Source: Acanthamoeba castellanii str. Neff (taxonomy: Eukaryota; Discosea; Longamoebia; Acanthamoebidae). Taken from it: 64,000 nucleotides of DNA. Location: the NCBI RefSeq assembly GCF_000313135.1, contig NW_004457702.1:488001-552000 (forward strand), written 5' to 3'. Position numbers and translations under genes: made by a program. Below are positions 11,199 to 22,938 of the stretch, piece after piece (within the stretch, counting starts at the first letter, position 1; each line of letters begins with the position of its first letter). The notes beneath the pieces were generated by a model. The model saw nothing but the letters and a program-made list of their open reading frames with translations. It was not told the DNA's origin and made no database searches.

Positions 11199-13406
11199 AT
11201 GGAACAAGAAGGCAATGATGCGGCCGAGAAAGTGGTGGTGAGGTCCGGATCTTCTGCCTGTCCCCATTGCCACAAGCGCCTACTACACCGCCACCAATCG
11301 ATGGAGAATCACTTGCGGATTTGCCACCCCAACGAAACGCCTGTCGCTTCTTCACCCTCCACTTCTTCCACCTCTTCAACCACATCAACAACTTCTTCGA
11401 GCACTCTCTCCCAATCGCACGATTCGTCCACAAGTACCACATCATCGAGAAAGAGGAAGGGCCTGGCCTCTTCCGCTCCAACCCCTTCGAAGATCAATCA
11501 TATAGTGATAAACGTGGAAGAAGAGGATGAGGAAGGTGAGAAGGAGAAACGATTGGAGGTTGGAGAAGAGGAGGAAGAGCGACTCGTGCCGCTTCGTGCG
11601 GCAAGAAAAGGCACCAAGCGAGCTCGTACGTCCTCTTCGCGTAAGGACAAGACAACCATCAACGTGGCCATCAATACTACGACCCTGCTCACGCCAGCCC
11701 AAACCACCTCTACTGCGCCACAAAACCTGCGCATCCGGGAAGACGAGCCGCGAGCGACGGCACCAACAACCACGCCTACCAGTACAACAAGGCCCAATGC
11801 CCGTCGCTCCGCCGAGACTCGAGGAACAGAAGATGGTACACCCCATCTTGCACATCTTTCGCTTTTCGACGAATTATTTCAAGGCCTGACTGTATTTTAT
11901 TTCACTCTTTTCCCTTTCATTTTCGCGTCTCAGCCAAAAATACAACCGCGACCAGCTTGTCTGGAGAGGGATCGCTGTTGGATTCGGCGGTGTGCCCCAT
12001 CTGCAGCCACCGCCTGGAGACGCAAGACTCCGCGCGTATCAACCAGCACATCGACGAATGCCTCACCCGCTCCATGCTCATCCAGGAGCGCGACGCCCAC
12101 AACGCCGACCGAACTGCTGCTTCTGCTGCGCCGCCTGCGGCTCATCCCCCGCCTCACCTCATCGCTCCTACCACTACAGCTGCCGTGTCGGCCTCCGCGC
12201 TCGGTTTCGATCCGATGCCAGATGCGAGAGGCGCAGGCAGAGTCACCACGGCCACTCCCCTAGCGGCAGCAGTGCCTGTGCCGTACGTCCGTGTACTGGG
12301 TAAGACCTGCTCGTGCCCGTACGGCTGCGGCCGGGTAATGGCCTTTGACAAGCTGGGCAAACACGCCAGGTACCGCTCTGCCGTAGCTCCACCCACCACC
12401 CACCACTCGTGTGTTAATGACGTCGACGTGACCTCTCGCCCGCAGGAACCACCACGCCGGCGACGGTCAGGCGCTCGAGTGCCCCATCTGTGTTTCGATT
12501 ACGGTTCGGCTCCTTCCTCGATATATCGCAACCGCCTTGGAGCCAACTCGGTGTTGATGACTTGGCCGCTTTCTTTCCCTGGGTATGTGGGTCCAGGGTT
12601 TGGTGGGCGTGGTGGAGGAGGACCTCTTGGAGCACCTCAACGTCAACCATGACCCGCGGTACGCGGCCAAGCAGAGTAAGCAGCGACGGGCGCGAGGTCG
12701 GGGAGTACACTCATGGAAGCCGCCCGCGCCAGACGGCCGCCACCAGCCCACGCCCGTGGTCGTGGGCGCCGCGGTCCTCGGATCAGCTTCGGCGTCATCA
12801 CCTTCGCCGCTGACGATTCGACTGCCCCAGGCGGCGAGGCTAACTTCTTTCGGCACCACTGCGCACCACCACGACCCGTCGGCCATGGAGGCTTCAGGGA
12901 GCGTGGCCAATGTCTTCGCCACCCAGCCGCTTTCCACTTTGCTGGCCAGCACCCCCACGGTACGACCGCCGCCGATTTCGTGTCTCGCTCCATCACCCCT
13001 CCCCTCTCCGCAAACCACAACCGTTGCTGACTTTGCAAACCACCCCGATAGCAAACGAGCGCCGAGTTCGCAAGCACACGGGTGCTCTCGGCCGAGTTGC
13101 CCGAGGACAAAGCGGAATGCCCCATTTGCTTTGAGAACTTGACCGTCGGTACCAATCACCTCCGGTCGCGCACTCAAGCAAGAATGCTTCCATCTCACCC
13201 TTTCTGTTTTGCTGTCAACTGCAGGGGCCAAGGTCTCGTACCTGCAGTGTCTGTGCATCTTTCACGAGTGCTGCATCCAGTATGTGCAATCTACCCTGCC
13301 CACCTGCTCCCCAGCTGCTCTGCTCACGTTTATTCCCTCCCCTTCAACCAGAGCGTGGTGGGATAAGCACAAGCGGCTGGAGTGTCCCACACACCTGCAA
13401 GATTGA
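11199..13406 (+). CDS. ZNRF-like RING E3 ubiquitin ligase with multiple zinc fingers
   Basis: Starts MEQEGNDAAEKVVV. The first exon has a finger CPHCHKRLLHRH...HLRICHP, then a Ser/Thr-rich region and a basic/acidic linker. An exon from about 11935 has a second finger (CPICSHRLETQDSARINQHI, then DECL), of the UBZ4/Rad18 type that binds ubiquitin. It is followed by CSCPYGCGRVMAFDKLGKHA. Another CPIC pair occurs near 12480. The C-terminal RING is split over three exons: AECPICFENLTV (13117-13148), then YLQCLCIFHECCIQ (about 13226-13276), then AWWDKHKRLECPTHLQD and stop. The CLCIFHECC plus W..CP.H pattern is that of ZNRF1/ZNRF2-type RINGs. The role is inferred: an E3 enzyme that also reads ubiquitin. 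The junctions around 12480-12640 are less certain. Confidence 0.8.
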
Positions 13407-13557
13407 GTTCTCCCCACCTTGTACATTTCTCTTTTTGCTCCTTGTTGGTGCAGTAGGAGCAAAGGTAAGGACTCAAGCAACCCTCAGCAGCAGGCAATCT
13501 TCAGGGGTTGCGCCAAACCACCTCAAACGAGCTGCTGAAAGAATTACGAAACAAGCA

Positions 13558-13629
13558 AGGCCTGTGGCCCAATGGAAAGGCGTCTGACTACGAATCAGGA
13601 GATTCTGGGTTCGACCCCCAGCAGGCCTG
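13558..13629 (+). tRNA. tRNA-Arg(ACG)
   Basis: A 72-nt cloverleaf without intron. Acceptor AGGCCTG pairs with CAGGCCT (discriminator G). The anticodon stem TCTGA/TCAGG frames the loop CTACGAA, so the anticodon is ACG. The T arm is CTGGG-TTCGACC-CCCAG. A T-rich run downstream (from 13637) can serve as the Pol III terminator. Identical to the copy at 22552-22623. Confidence 0.95.
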
Positions 13630-13850
13630 AAGCTTCTCTTTTTTTTCCCAGACGGTCAGCATTAGCTTTCCCATTAATTTACTTCGCAGTGAGTTGTTTC
13701 TCTTACTGCGCAGCAACACAGAGTTGTTTCTGGGTGTTGGCAAGGGGCCCATCCACGTGGCCCAGCCTCGTGGCCCATCCACGTGGCCCAGCCCTCTTAA
13801 TTCATAATTTACGTAATATAATTTATATTTCTTTTTAACACACCAAAAGT

Positions 13851-16800
13851 ATGGACCACGCGCTGGCGCCAGCGCGGCAGGAGCACGTCAAGCGGCTGGT
13901 GGTGCAAGCCTGCTGTGAGGGCGGAAGGGAGCCGGCAACATTGCGTGAGATCCGCGAACGATACTGGCAGCGAGTAAAGAAGAAGAAATCGAAAATCAAC
14001 AAATCTGCAGCTGCTGCGGTTGAAGAAGAGGCATCTGTGGAGCTGGAGGAGCTGTTCCGGTGGACCTTCATTGAAGATGGTCCGCACGCTGGCCTCGCCT
14101 TCCTGGACCGCCACCCAAGTTACACCACAAACGATCGTGCCAAGGAAGATGCAGAGGCGGAAAGGGCTTTCGTCAAGGCTGCCGAGGTGCTGGTCGTGGT
14201 GTGGCGTCATCACCTCCTCGATCGAGCTTTGCTGAGCTCCACGGCGAAGGAGACGCTACTCGCCTTTTTCCAGCGCGTGTGGCCCAGGGCTCTTGCCGCG
14301 TGTCGCCGCCTCAACAACGCCGCCGCCACTGCCTCGCCCGCGAGGAGGCGCACGAGCGTACGGGTGGCAGTGCTGCTGCTGACCGCCAGTGCTGTGCTCA
14401 TCTCCCATTTGGCACGCGACGACTTTGTGGGCCTGGACAACTCCTCCACCTTCTGGGAGGAATTGGAGCACCGAGTGCTTGACCACCACGACCAGGATGT
14501 AGTGTCAGGTAGAGATAGAGAAAACCTTCTTGTAGGCGCGCTTGTGTGAGGCTGTGTGCAGAGTGAATTGTTTACTGTCGCACCACCGCACACACACCAC
14601 CGCACACACACACACTAATGCGCCCAATACTGTGTGCAGCTGGGTTTCAGGTGCTGATGCGGGCTCAGGATCTGGCGCGTGGCTTGGGGCTGGAGCTCTC
14701 GGCAACACGCCTGAAGGTTCGCCTCCCAGCCCCATGCACGCCAAATAACTCACGTTCCGTGTCATGTTGCGCGCAATGGCCCATATCAGCTGCTTCTTTC
14801 GCTGCTCCGCCACGGGGACGAAGGAATGCGGAGCCGGGCGATCGTCAGGTGCTATAGTGAGGGCTGCTATGACCGGGCCATGCAGGGACCCATCAACGAG
14901 GTGGCCTAGCCCTCCCACAAAGGAGTTGGACTTCATTTTGAGTGGCCACGAACTGGACAATGGCCATTTTGACATGTGGGTGGTGCGGGGGGGTGCAGGC
15001 TCTGATGGCACGATTCGAGCACGAGGCGTCGCCCAAGCTGCGCCACCAGATCTACCGCACCCTGGTCGATTTGACCGAGGCTTTCAACCTGGGCGAAGGC
15101 GCCGACACGGCGGCCATGAACTTGATCCTGATGGGACTCCAGGTATGCACTCCAACTACTACTACGCCAACGTTGGAGTCGTCGGCATGAGCAACACTGT
15201 GAACAATCCCGCCCTGCGCCACGCTTCATGTAGGATGAGGACTCGGATGTGGCGACCATGGCGAGGGAACTCTTGACCGAGGCGAGCGAGACCGCCCAGC
15301 TGGACTCGCTCATCTCTGCAAACCTCCCACGGTACGCTGTTCAATCAAATCAATCATTTTCAAAACCATTAACAAAACTATCATTAAAATCATTAACAAT
15401 AGTTTAATAATATTTCACCGTGGTCGGGCAGGCTGGTGGAGCTGCTGGTGAACCAGCTCACCATGAGGAGAGCCGAAGTCAAGAGCCTTCTGGGCCTCGC
15501 GGTCGATCACATCGCGACCAGCATCCACCACTCCTCCGTTCCCTCGCCAACAATGTTGGCTCTGCTGCCACAGGAGCTGCAGGAACGCATCGCGCTCGCG
15601 CTCGCCCGCTACAGTAAGACCGTAGGTGCGTTCTACAAGAGCGCGCCTGGTTCCGCTCGCAAGCAAGATCTGATGGTTGTTTGGTGCCTGTTGCGCGTGA
15701 TGTGGGCGTTGTGTGCGTGTGCGCGTGGTGTGTGTGTGTGTTTGTGTGTGTTTGTGTGTGTGTGTGTGTGTGTGGTCGACATGTAGGGCAGAAGCCTCTA
15801 AAAAGCGCGAGCCAACACGAGGACCAAGACCTCCAGGACGCGCGGGACGCATCTGCGACGTGCATTGAGCGTCTTGCCGAAAATCGTGGCGGGGTGATCG
15901 GCCAAGTGAAGCAAATAGTGACACAACGGTGGCAGCCACACAACACGTGGCAACTGCGGTACGACGCGACCACGACCACGACCACAAGACACGACACATA
16001 CTACGACACAAAGAATTCTTATCCGACCGACCCAACAGTGAGAGCGCCATCTACCTGCTGGGCTTCCTCTTCCCCCTCGCCGCTCAACTGAATGTATGCC
16101 TCGGCGACGACGTGCAGCAGCTCCTGCCCGCTGCCCTGCGCGACCCTCATGTGCGCCCAACGCCCTTCGCACGATTATTTAATATTTATTTATTTATTCA
16201 TAATTATTGTTATAACCATTATTCATTATTGTTTTTTTTTGTTTGCAGGCGAGGATACGCGAGACCGGCTGCTGGGCTGCTCAGCGCCTCGCCGAGGCCC
16301 ATGAAGGGTCCGGTGAGCCGGATGGCATTGACGCCCAATCGGTTCTGGAGCCGCTCATGGCGCTGATGCTGGACGACGACGCTGGTGTGTGCAAGGCCGC
16401 GCTGCGCGCGCTTCATGCGCTTGTGGAGGAGTGGGTCGGGCCGGAGCGGCCGGACGTGCTGCCTCAGTTGATGAAACGATGCGTGGAGGTCTGGGACAAG
16501 CTACCAGTACGGATCAGTCCACACCCACCAACACACAACCACACATATATGACACTCACATATTTATATACATTCTCACATATTTGTATATATGTGCGGT
16601 TCCTGTTCGCAGGCCTTGCGAGACACTGTGGGTCTGGATCTTGTGTCCGCGTGCATGTGCTTCTCGCCGGGCAACATAGGTACGCCTGTGCTGATTGGTG
16701 TGTGATTTAATATATATTTATATATATATTCTGAATATGAAGAGGAATATACGACAAGCCTGATCCTAATTCGTACAATTTCGAACTCGGCAGAGGAGGA

Positions 16801-18404
16801 ACGTCGGCTGGCGTTGCTGGTCGTCGCCGCCCTGGACCGCTGGGACCTGGACGACCTGCGTCGTGTCGCCGCGCTGCTGTCCCACGTCCGGACCTGCCTT
16901 GACACACGTACGTACCGATGGCCTCAGCCCCCGGGGCTGTGCAGCGCTTCGCCCAAATGGGGGGGGGGCAAGTGCGCACTCACTGAGACCGCCACCCTCG
17001 TCGCGTGGTGGTCGCGCAGTCGGGCGCGAATTCGAACCGTTGGTGGAGCGGGTGGCCGGGCGGCTTCGGCAGCTCATCGACCACGCACTCGCTGCGCTTT
17101 CCCCACACCAGCAGCAGCAACGCACAACTGATGGGTTGGACATCGGCGAGATGCAAAGCCGCAGGGAGGGTCCGGCCCTCAACGAGGGCCTGTTCCTGTG
17201 CGCCGAGCTGTTCGTCCGGGGGCTGGACCCCTCGCGCTACATCCCCGAGTCGCTCCTCGTCTCCTTCGCGCTCGCCACCATCAACGTACGTACCCCACAT
17301 TCCTTCGACCAAACCACAGAATTCGCGCTTCTTTCGTAGGCCACAAGCATCGCGCACTGACGCTTCTTCCTTCGCCCCCGTGTGCCTCGTGTCGTGACGC
17401 CTCAATAGTACAAAAACGTGCGTGAGCAGGGCGGGTGCGGTGCATTGCTGGGCAGCGTGGCCGCGCACAAGCCGCACCTGCCGGCTGTCGAGGAGGCCCT
17501 CCGCCAAGCCACGGCAGCCACGCCCGTTTGCCAGTGGAAGTCCGCAGGGCTCCTCGCCGCCATTGGTATGCATGCGTGACAGACATTCCAACCCCCCCCC
17601 CGCGTGCAAGGCTCTATTCTAATCTGTGTGGTGGATCGATCAATAGGTCGGTTGGCCGGGAACGTGCGTGGCCTGGAGCTGCAATGGGTCGCCCCGTTCT
17701 GGCACGAGTCGGCGTTGTGGACCCGGCGCCAGCGGCACGACGCGGCGATCATGGCGTTCCAGTTCGGTCGGCACTACGCCCATGTCGTGCCGGACGTGGT
17801 CCTGGCCAAGCTCGTCGCCCTGCCACCTGGACTCCTCGACCGAGGCAACAACGAAAACGAAAGCGACAGCGAAAGCGAAGACGAAGACGAAGACATGGAC
17901 GAGGGCGATGAAGTGCTGTTTTACGACGACGCGCGCAGCGAGAGCCTGGAGGAGCGCAAGGCGGCGGTCATCGAGGGGCTGACCAATCTCATCCTCGAGT
18001 TCGCTGTCGAGCGCAAGCTGCTCAGCGACACCACAAATTATCATGGCGACGACGACGATGATGACGATCACGACAGGCCCAAGAAGAGGCGGCGTGTGGA
18101 GTCTCAGAACAAAAGCGACGACGACGACGACGAAGCCCCAGAGGTCAGAATTTCGGCCAGCCGGATCCTCCTGCTCTACGTCCGGTGCCTCCACTGGGTC
18201 GATGATAGCGTTGACGGCGAGGGCGATGCGCGAAGGGCGAGGGTGGCAAGGGCGTTGCGGGCGCTGGCGGAGCTGGTGTCGGCCGACCAGGTGGCGCGGT
18301 GCTTCGGCGGAAGGAGCACGAGCGAGCGCCAGGCGTGGGCCACCACGGTGGCCAAGTACGATACCAACGATAGTGAGCTGGTGCCCGCCATTCTTGGCAA
18401 ATGA
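13851..18404 (+). CDS. HEAT-like helical repeat protein, family not recognised
   Basis: Starts MDHALAPARQEHVKRLVVQA and ends NDSELVPAILGK. The exons encode paired amphipathic helices typical of HEAT/ARM repeats. Examples are LRHQIYRTLVDLTEAFNL, LVELLVNQLTMRRAEVKSLL, ARIRETGCWAAQRLAEA and CKAALRALHALVEEWVG. A long acidic stretch near 17840-18130 is rich in Asp/Glu, with a basic patch KKRRRVES that could act as a nuclear localisation signal. The first join (14510 to 14639) is in phase. A join near 14855-14998 could not be resolved, so a small exon may be missed. Most likely a scaffold or transport-type helical solenoid. No specific function is claimed. Confidence 0.65.
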
Positions 18405-18461
18405 TGACGCCGCGGAGGACCATGGTCGGTGATGGTGGTTAAAAAAGGAAGTTGGTCAGAT

Positions 18462-18534
18462 TGCCCTCTGCCGGGTTTGAACCAGCGACCTCACGATCTT
18501 CAGTCGTGCGCTCTACCAGCTGAGCTAAGAGGGC
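18462..18534 (-). tRNA. tRNA-Phe(GAA)
   Basis: Reverse-strand 73-nt cloverleaf. Acceptor GCCCTCT pairs with AGAGGGC. The D arm is AGCTCAGCTGGTAGAGC. Anticodon stem CACGA/TCGTG holds loop CTGAAGA, so the anticodon is GAA. The T arm contains GGTTCAAACCC. Discriminator A. No intron. Confidence 0.95.
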
Positions 18535-19506
18535 GGATTGAAAACGATCTCCTCCTATCTGAGAATCTCAAATTCTTTGAAGGACATCCAAGATAGGGCC
18601 TCTCATGGCGTCTTGTTGACAAGGACACTTCACCATGAAAGACTAGAATCCACCCTCAAAGTACATACTCTTTAAATAAAATATGTCAACCAGCTTGAAT
18701 TTCTCAGTGAATCAATCTGCTGGATGTCCTTACAAATAAGCCTGGGATGTGGTTGTCTGGTGGCTGTCCTGCTTACACCCACCCTGGGGTGCTGCACACA
18801 GTGGGTTTGAAGCATAAGTTCATCCAATCACAAGAAAGCCCAGATGTCAAAAGGGCTTTTCCACTGCCAGAGAAACCTGAGAACCATAAATGTTACTGAC
18901 AACACCACAGCAGATTGGTTAAAAGATCAGCCATTGTAAAACTAAGCTGACAAATATAATTACCTGCAAGTAGGTGCTGCCAAGGAGGGTCAACTGGCAG
19001 AACAACATCAGCACCCTGTGACAAGGCTGGATTGGTTTTATTTGGTTTTTTATCCACAATTAAGGATGGATAAGGATTTGATTTGAATGGGTATAAAAAT
19101 CATCTGTCATCTGCCAACATGGGTGTAAAATCATCTGCAAATTGGCTAAAATATCATCTGTCATCTGCAAAATGGCCACAAAATCATCTGTTGTCTGCAA
19201 AAATGGTCATATCATCATCTGCAAAATGGCTACAAAATCATCTGTCATCTGCAAAAATGGTCATAAAATCATCTGTAAATATCCAAAAATTCAACTGTCA
19301 TTCATTACCCACCACAATTAGCAAAAACAAAACAACAAATTGTTAAAAATAACAAAGATACCACAAAAACCTCCCACTGCTGTCGACAGAAAGCTGCTCC
19401 TGCCAAGTGGTGGGTCAAGGAGCTGCTGGTAATGCGCTAGCTCTCTGCGCGGGGTGGTGGTAAGGTTTCTTTGTTTGTGTTGCTTGGTGTGACCACAGCG
19501 AGCCAT
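18535..19506. other. AT-rich island without recognisable genes
   Basis: Composition is clearly more AT-rich than the surrounding gene bodies. There is no ORF with protein character and no terminal repeats I can define. The right half carries the minisatellite at 19093-19280. The stretch may be remnant mobile DNA or simply neutral spacer. Confidence 0.6.
19093..19280. repeat. Minisatellite based on atcatctgtcatctgcaaaa
   Basis: About six imperfect copies of a roughly 30-base unit that combines atcatctgtcatctgc with aaaatgg and a variable tail (tcat, ctac, ccac). Short versions lack the second catctg element. An apparent 87-residue ORF over it is only the repeat translated. Confidence 0.85.
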
Positions 19507-22078
19507 TTACTTGGCGACAGCAAAGCCGAGCTGCTTGTTGCCAAAGTCGAACTTGGTGTAGTAGGGACCCAGGAACACGTCGCCCATGATCCAGAGGGGA
19601 CCATAGGGGGCCGGGATGTCGAGGCCGATGAAGCCGCTGATGCACGTTTCCTCGGGACCCATGCTTTGCTACACGAGCGCCACACACACGCACGCACGCA
19701 CACACGCCACGCACACACCAACGCAACACGAACAGGATCGTGAGTATCGTCGCAGAACAGGAATGGTCGGTGAGCCCGGGCGGTACCTTGAGGATGTAGT
19801 CCTCGGGCTTGAGGGTGAAGGTCTTGGGACCGTTGGCGGTGGGGATGACCACGTCGAAGGTGGGGAGCGAGGGCAGGGTCTTGCAGTCCACGGTGGCCTC
19901 GCCCTGGGGCGACGGCAGGTACTATTGATGGCGGCGGTGGCGATCGATCACGCGGTAAGCATTGCCAGTCTCGAGGGTAAAAATTTGGCGAAAAATGGAA
20001 AAGAAAGGAAAATCATTTTCTTTTAAAAAAGAAAAGGGAGTACGTACGGTGCAGATGTACTTAAGGAGGGCGACGATCTCCTGCTGCGAGGGATCGGTGC
20101 CGAGGATGGCGTCGATGGTGGAGACCAGCACCTTGCAGAGCTGGCACGAGCCACCGGGGCACAGGTCTAGACGCGTGTAGCGCCACGTCAGCAACCCAAG
20201 GAAAATGAAAAGAACGAGAAAAGGAAAATGAAAAGAAAAGGGGCTTGGGTGACGTACTGACGGCAGAGCAGACCTGGTCGGGCTGGAGGCCCTGGAGGAT
20301 GTACTGGATGATCTGGCCGGCGTACTGGTTCACCAGCATGTCGCACTCGGACTCGAGGATGCCGGTGGCGTTGATCATCTTGTTGATCTGGGCCACGATC
20401 TTCGACGGACCAGCAAGGAGCTGTTGCCAATCAAAAAACCCATCAGTATTGCGCGCGCGTGCGATTGTGTGCGTGTGCGTGTGCGTGTGCGTGTGCGTGT
20501 GCGTGTGCGGTTGGCAGAGGGAGAAAAAAAAAGTGCATACCGAAGTGCCGGTGTCGGCGATGGCCTTGCAGCCGCCAGCCGGGCAGAAGCCCATGGACTT
20601 GCCGTTGATGAGGAAGTCGTGGGCCAGGAACTGCCAGTAGCCCTCCTTGGTGATCGGGGTGTAGGTGAAGTCGCCGGTGTAGTGGCTCTCGTCGACGCCA
20701 CCCAGCACGAGCTCGCCGCCGGAGATGCCCGACGGGTCGCGGTTGAGCCAGAAGGCGAACACGGGCTCGGCCACCTGGCTCTGGGCCAAGAGCGTGTACC
20801 ACACAGGCGGCACGCCGTCAACGGAGATGGTGTCGAAGCCGAGACCAAGGATACCGTCGAACTGTGTGTCGTGTCGTGTCGTGAGCAACCGCACACACGC
20901 AATCGCACACGCACGCGCACGCACAGGCACGCATGGAGTGGCGGAGGCGAGCGAACCTGAGCAGCGACGAAGGCAAGACCGGGCTCGGCGACGGCCTCGG
21001 CGAAGAGCTGGCCCTTGGCGGTGAGGCCGGCGATCACGACGTTGTCCGCCGACAGGAAGCCGGACATGGCGCCCGAACCGTACTGGATCTGGAAGTTGGT
21101 GCCGTTGGCCTTGTAGGTCGACGACTTGCTGTGATCGTACTTGTGGTGCAGATCTACACGTTTTGGTTGTTTGTTTGTTTGTGTCGACCACAACCACACG
21201 TGTGAGCCAAAGGCATGCTAGGAATTCTTCGCGCATGGTGCGATAAAAGAGAGAATGCAAAGAATGATGGAGAGAGAGAGAGAGAGGGTACATACCGCAG
21301 GCGATCTCGTACCAGGGGCACTGGATCGAGGGGACCCACAGGTTGGACGAGCCGGTGTCGAGCACGACGTTGAAGTACTGGGGCGGGTTTCCGATGGACT
21401 GTATGTAGCACAAGAATAGAAATACATAGAAATAAGTAAATAAGTAAATAAGTAAATATAAAACCCGTGAGTGTCTTTCCTTTTCAGTCAAAAATAATAA
21501 AATAAAATAAAAAATGTAGGACTGCGTACGATCTCGCCGTAGTACTGGGCGTCCAGGAAGTTGGAGATGGGCTCGACGCCCTTGCCGCCGCCGAAGACCT
21601 CCTTCTTCATGGCCTCGACCTTCTTGAGCTGTTGGTTGGTTGGTTGGGTCCAAACGAACACGCACGCGCAGGAGGTCAGCACGCTCACCACCAACTCCCA
21701 CAAAAATTGCGCACACGCACACGACCGCACACAGTCGACAAAAAAGAGATTACGCGGACATAGAGGGAGTGGGGTTACCTCGGCCTTGCGCTGGGTGTAG
21801 TGGTAGGCCAGGGCCTTGGGGTTGGTCTTGAGGACCTCCTCGAGGCGGTTGAGCACGCGCTCCTGCTGGGCGCGGTGGTTGTTCTTGTGGACCTTGAGCT
21901 TGGCCAGCTCACCGGAGGCGAGCACGGCGCAGAGCGCGAGCGCCAGCGCGATGAAAAGCAGCCTGTAGGCGACACAAAAAAAAAGGCAAGTTAAGGTTGA
22001 CCGGCATCTACTTATCTCATCACCTTAAATTCAATTTGATAAAACAAAGTGAATTTACATAAATTGGAAGCGCTGCAT
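19507..22078 (-). CDS. Phytepsin-like aspartic protease with saposin-like (plant-specific-type) insert
   Basis: An A1 aspartic endopeptidase of the lysosome/vacuole or secretory route. Ten exons join in phase. Exon 1 is only 20 nt (22059-22078), giving MQRFQFM, which completes the signal peptide [17 protein letters not shown] in exon 2 (21779-21967). A propeptide follows. The first catalytic Asp lies in [14 protein letters not shown] (exon 21296-21398) and the second in AIADTGTS (end of exon 20541-20861). Exons 20258-20420 and 20048-20166 encode a swaposin insert: [39 protein letters not shown] and ALLKYICT, with the six-Cys pattern of plant phytepsins. The C-terminus has [27 protein letters not shown] and ends LGFAVAK. 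Pepsin, cathepsin D and most animal homologues lack such an insert. Confidence 0.92.
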
Positions 22079-22551
22079 TGACCGGCACGCTTATGATCAG
22101 CAACCTTGATTCAATTTCAATTTAAATTAAGCAATGCTTGTAGATGTCAAGCGGAATTGCGGTGAAATGAAATAACAAAAAAAGATAGATCCACCGTCAA
22201 ATACTTGGAGGAGGGATGAATGGGCACCTGGAGTACATGACCGGAGGGGAAAGAATAATACCGGGCCACAAAGCCCGTTTTTGTAGTCAATTTGGGTAAC
22301 TTTAAGATGGCGGTCAATTGGGATTGGTGCAATCTCCCGCCTCCTCAAGAACTTCCATCACCTTTCCTTGGGTACAGCAAACCTGCATTTTACCGGCATT
22401 TCTGGACTAGCCGTTGAAGCACAAGCAGGAGACATACACCTTCATGTTGTCATCTGTGCTAGCAAAGGCATGGTTCTCAATGAGGATGATTGTGGAAAGT
22501 GATTGGCACCAGAGCCAAGCAGATGACAAAAGATGGGTGACAAAACAAGCA
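22079..22551. other. Upstream region of the aspartic protease
   Basis: Moderately AT-rich spacer. It should hold the promoter of the minus-strand protease and ends at the tRNA-Arg gene. No other gene is supported. Confidence 0.5.
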
Positions 22552-22623
22552 AGGCCTGTGGCCCAATGGAAAGGCGTCTGACTACGAATCAGGAGATTCT
22601 GGGTTCGACCCCCAGCAGGCCTG
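22552..22623 (+). tRNA. tRNA-Arg(ACG), second copy
   Basis: Identical in all 72 positions to 13558-13629. The similarity continues into both flanks: acaagca upstream, and agcttctc, a T-rich run and cccagacggtcag downstream to 22653. The unit was therefore duplicated with its surroundings. A TTTT terminator follows at 22634. Confidence 0.95.
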
Positions 22624-22938
22624 TAGCTTCTCCTTTTATTCCCAGACGGTCAGTCTTTTTTTGTCCTTTTTACTGAACCACCTTTTTTGTCGCTGCCACT
22701 ATCGGAGTTACAGGTCTTTCTCATAAGGGAACTCTAATTCATTTTCCGGATTTACCATCACTTCACTTGCGAGCTCCCTTCGCCGGCGGTAAAACAAGAC
22801 CCAGCACAATCAAGAGCAAGGAGGTACGTGCAGGGTTCGGTTCCGAGATCGAGCAAATGCGAGTACAGCTCGCGGTTTGTTTGCGTCTCTCTCTGCCCCT
22901 CGCCCCTCACCGCCGGTTGTTTTTTCGGGGGCTCCAGG

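Noticed and set aside
19093..19280. Possible CRISPR-like array
   Set aside because: Repeats are imperfect and contiguous without unique spacers of constant length; the genome is eukaryotic.
19083..19346. 87-residue frame with SSAKWLQNHL-type repeats
   Set aside because: Only the minisatellite read as protein; no context or homology.
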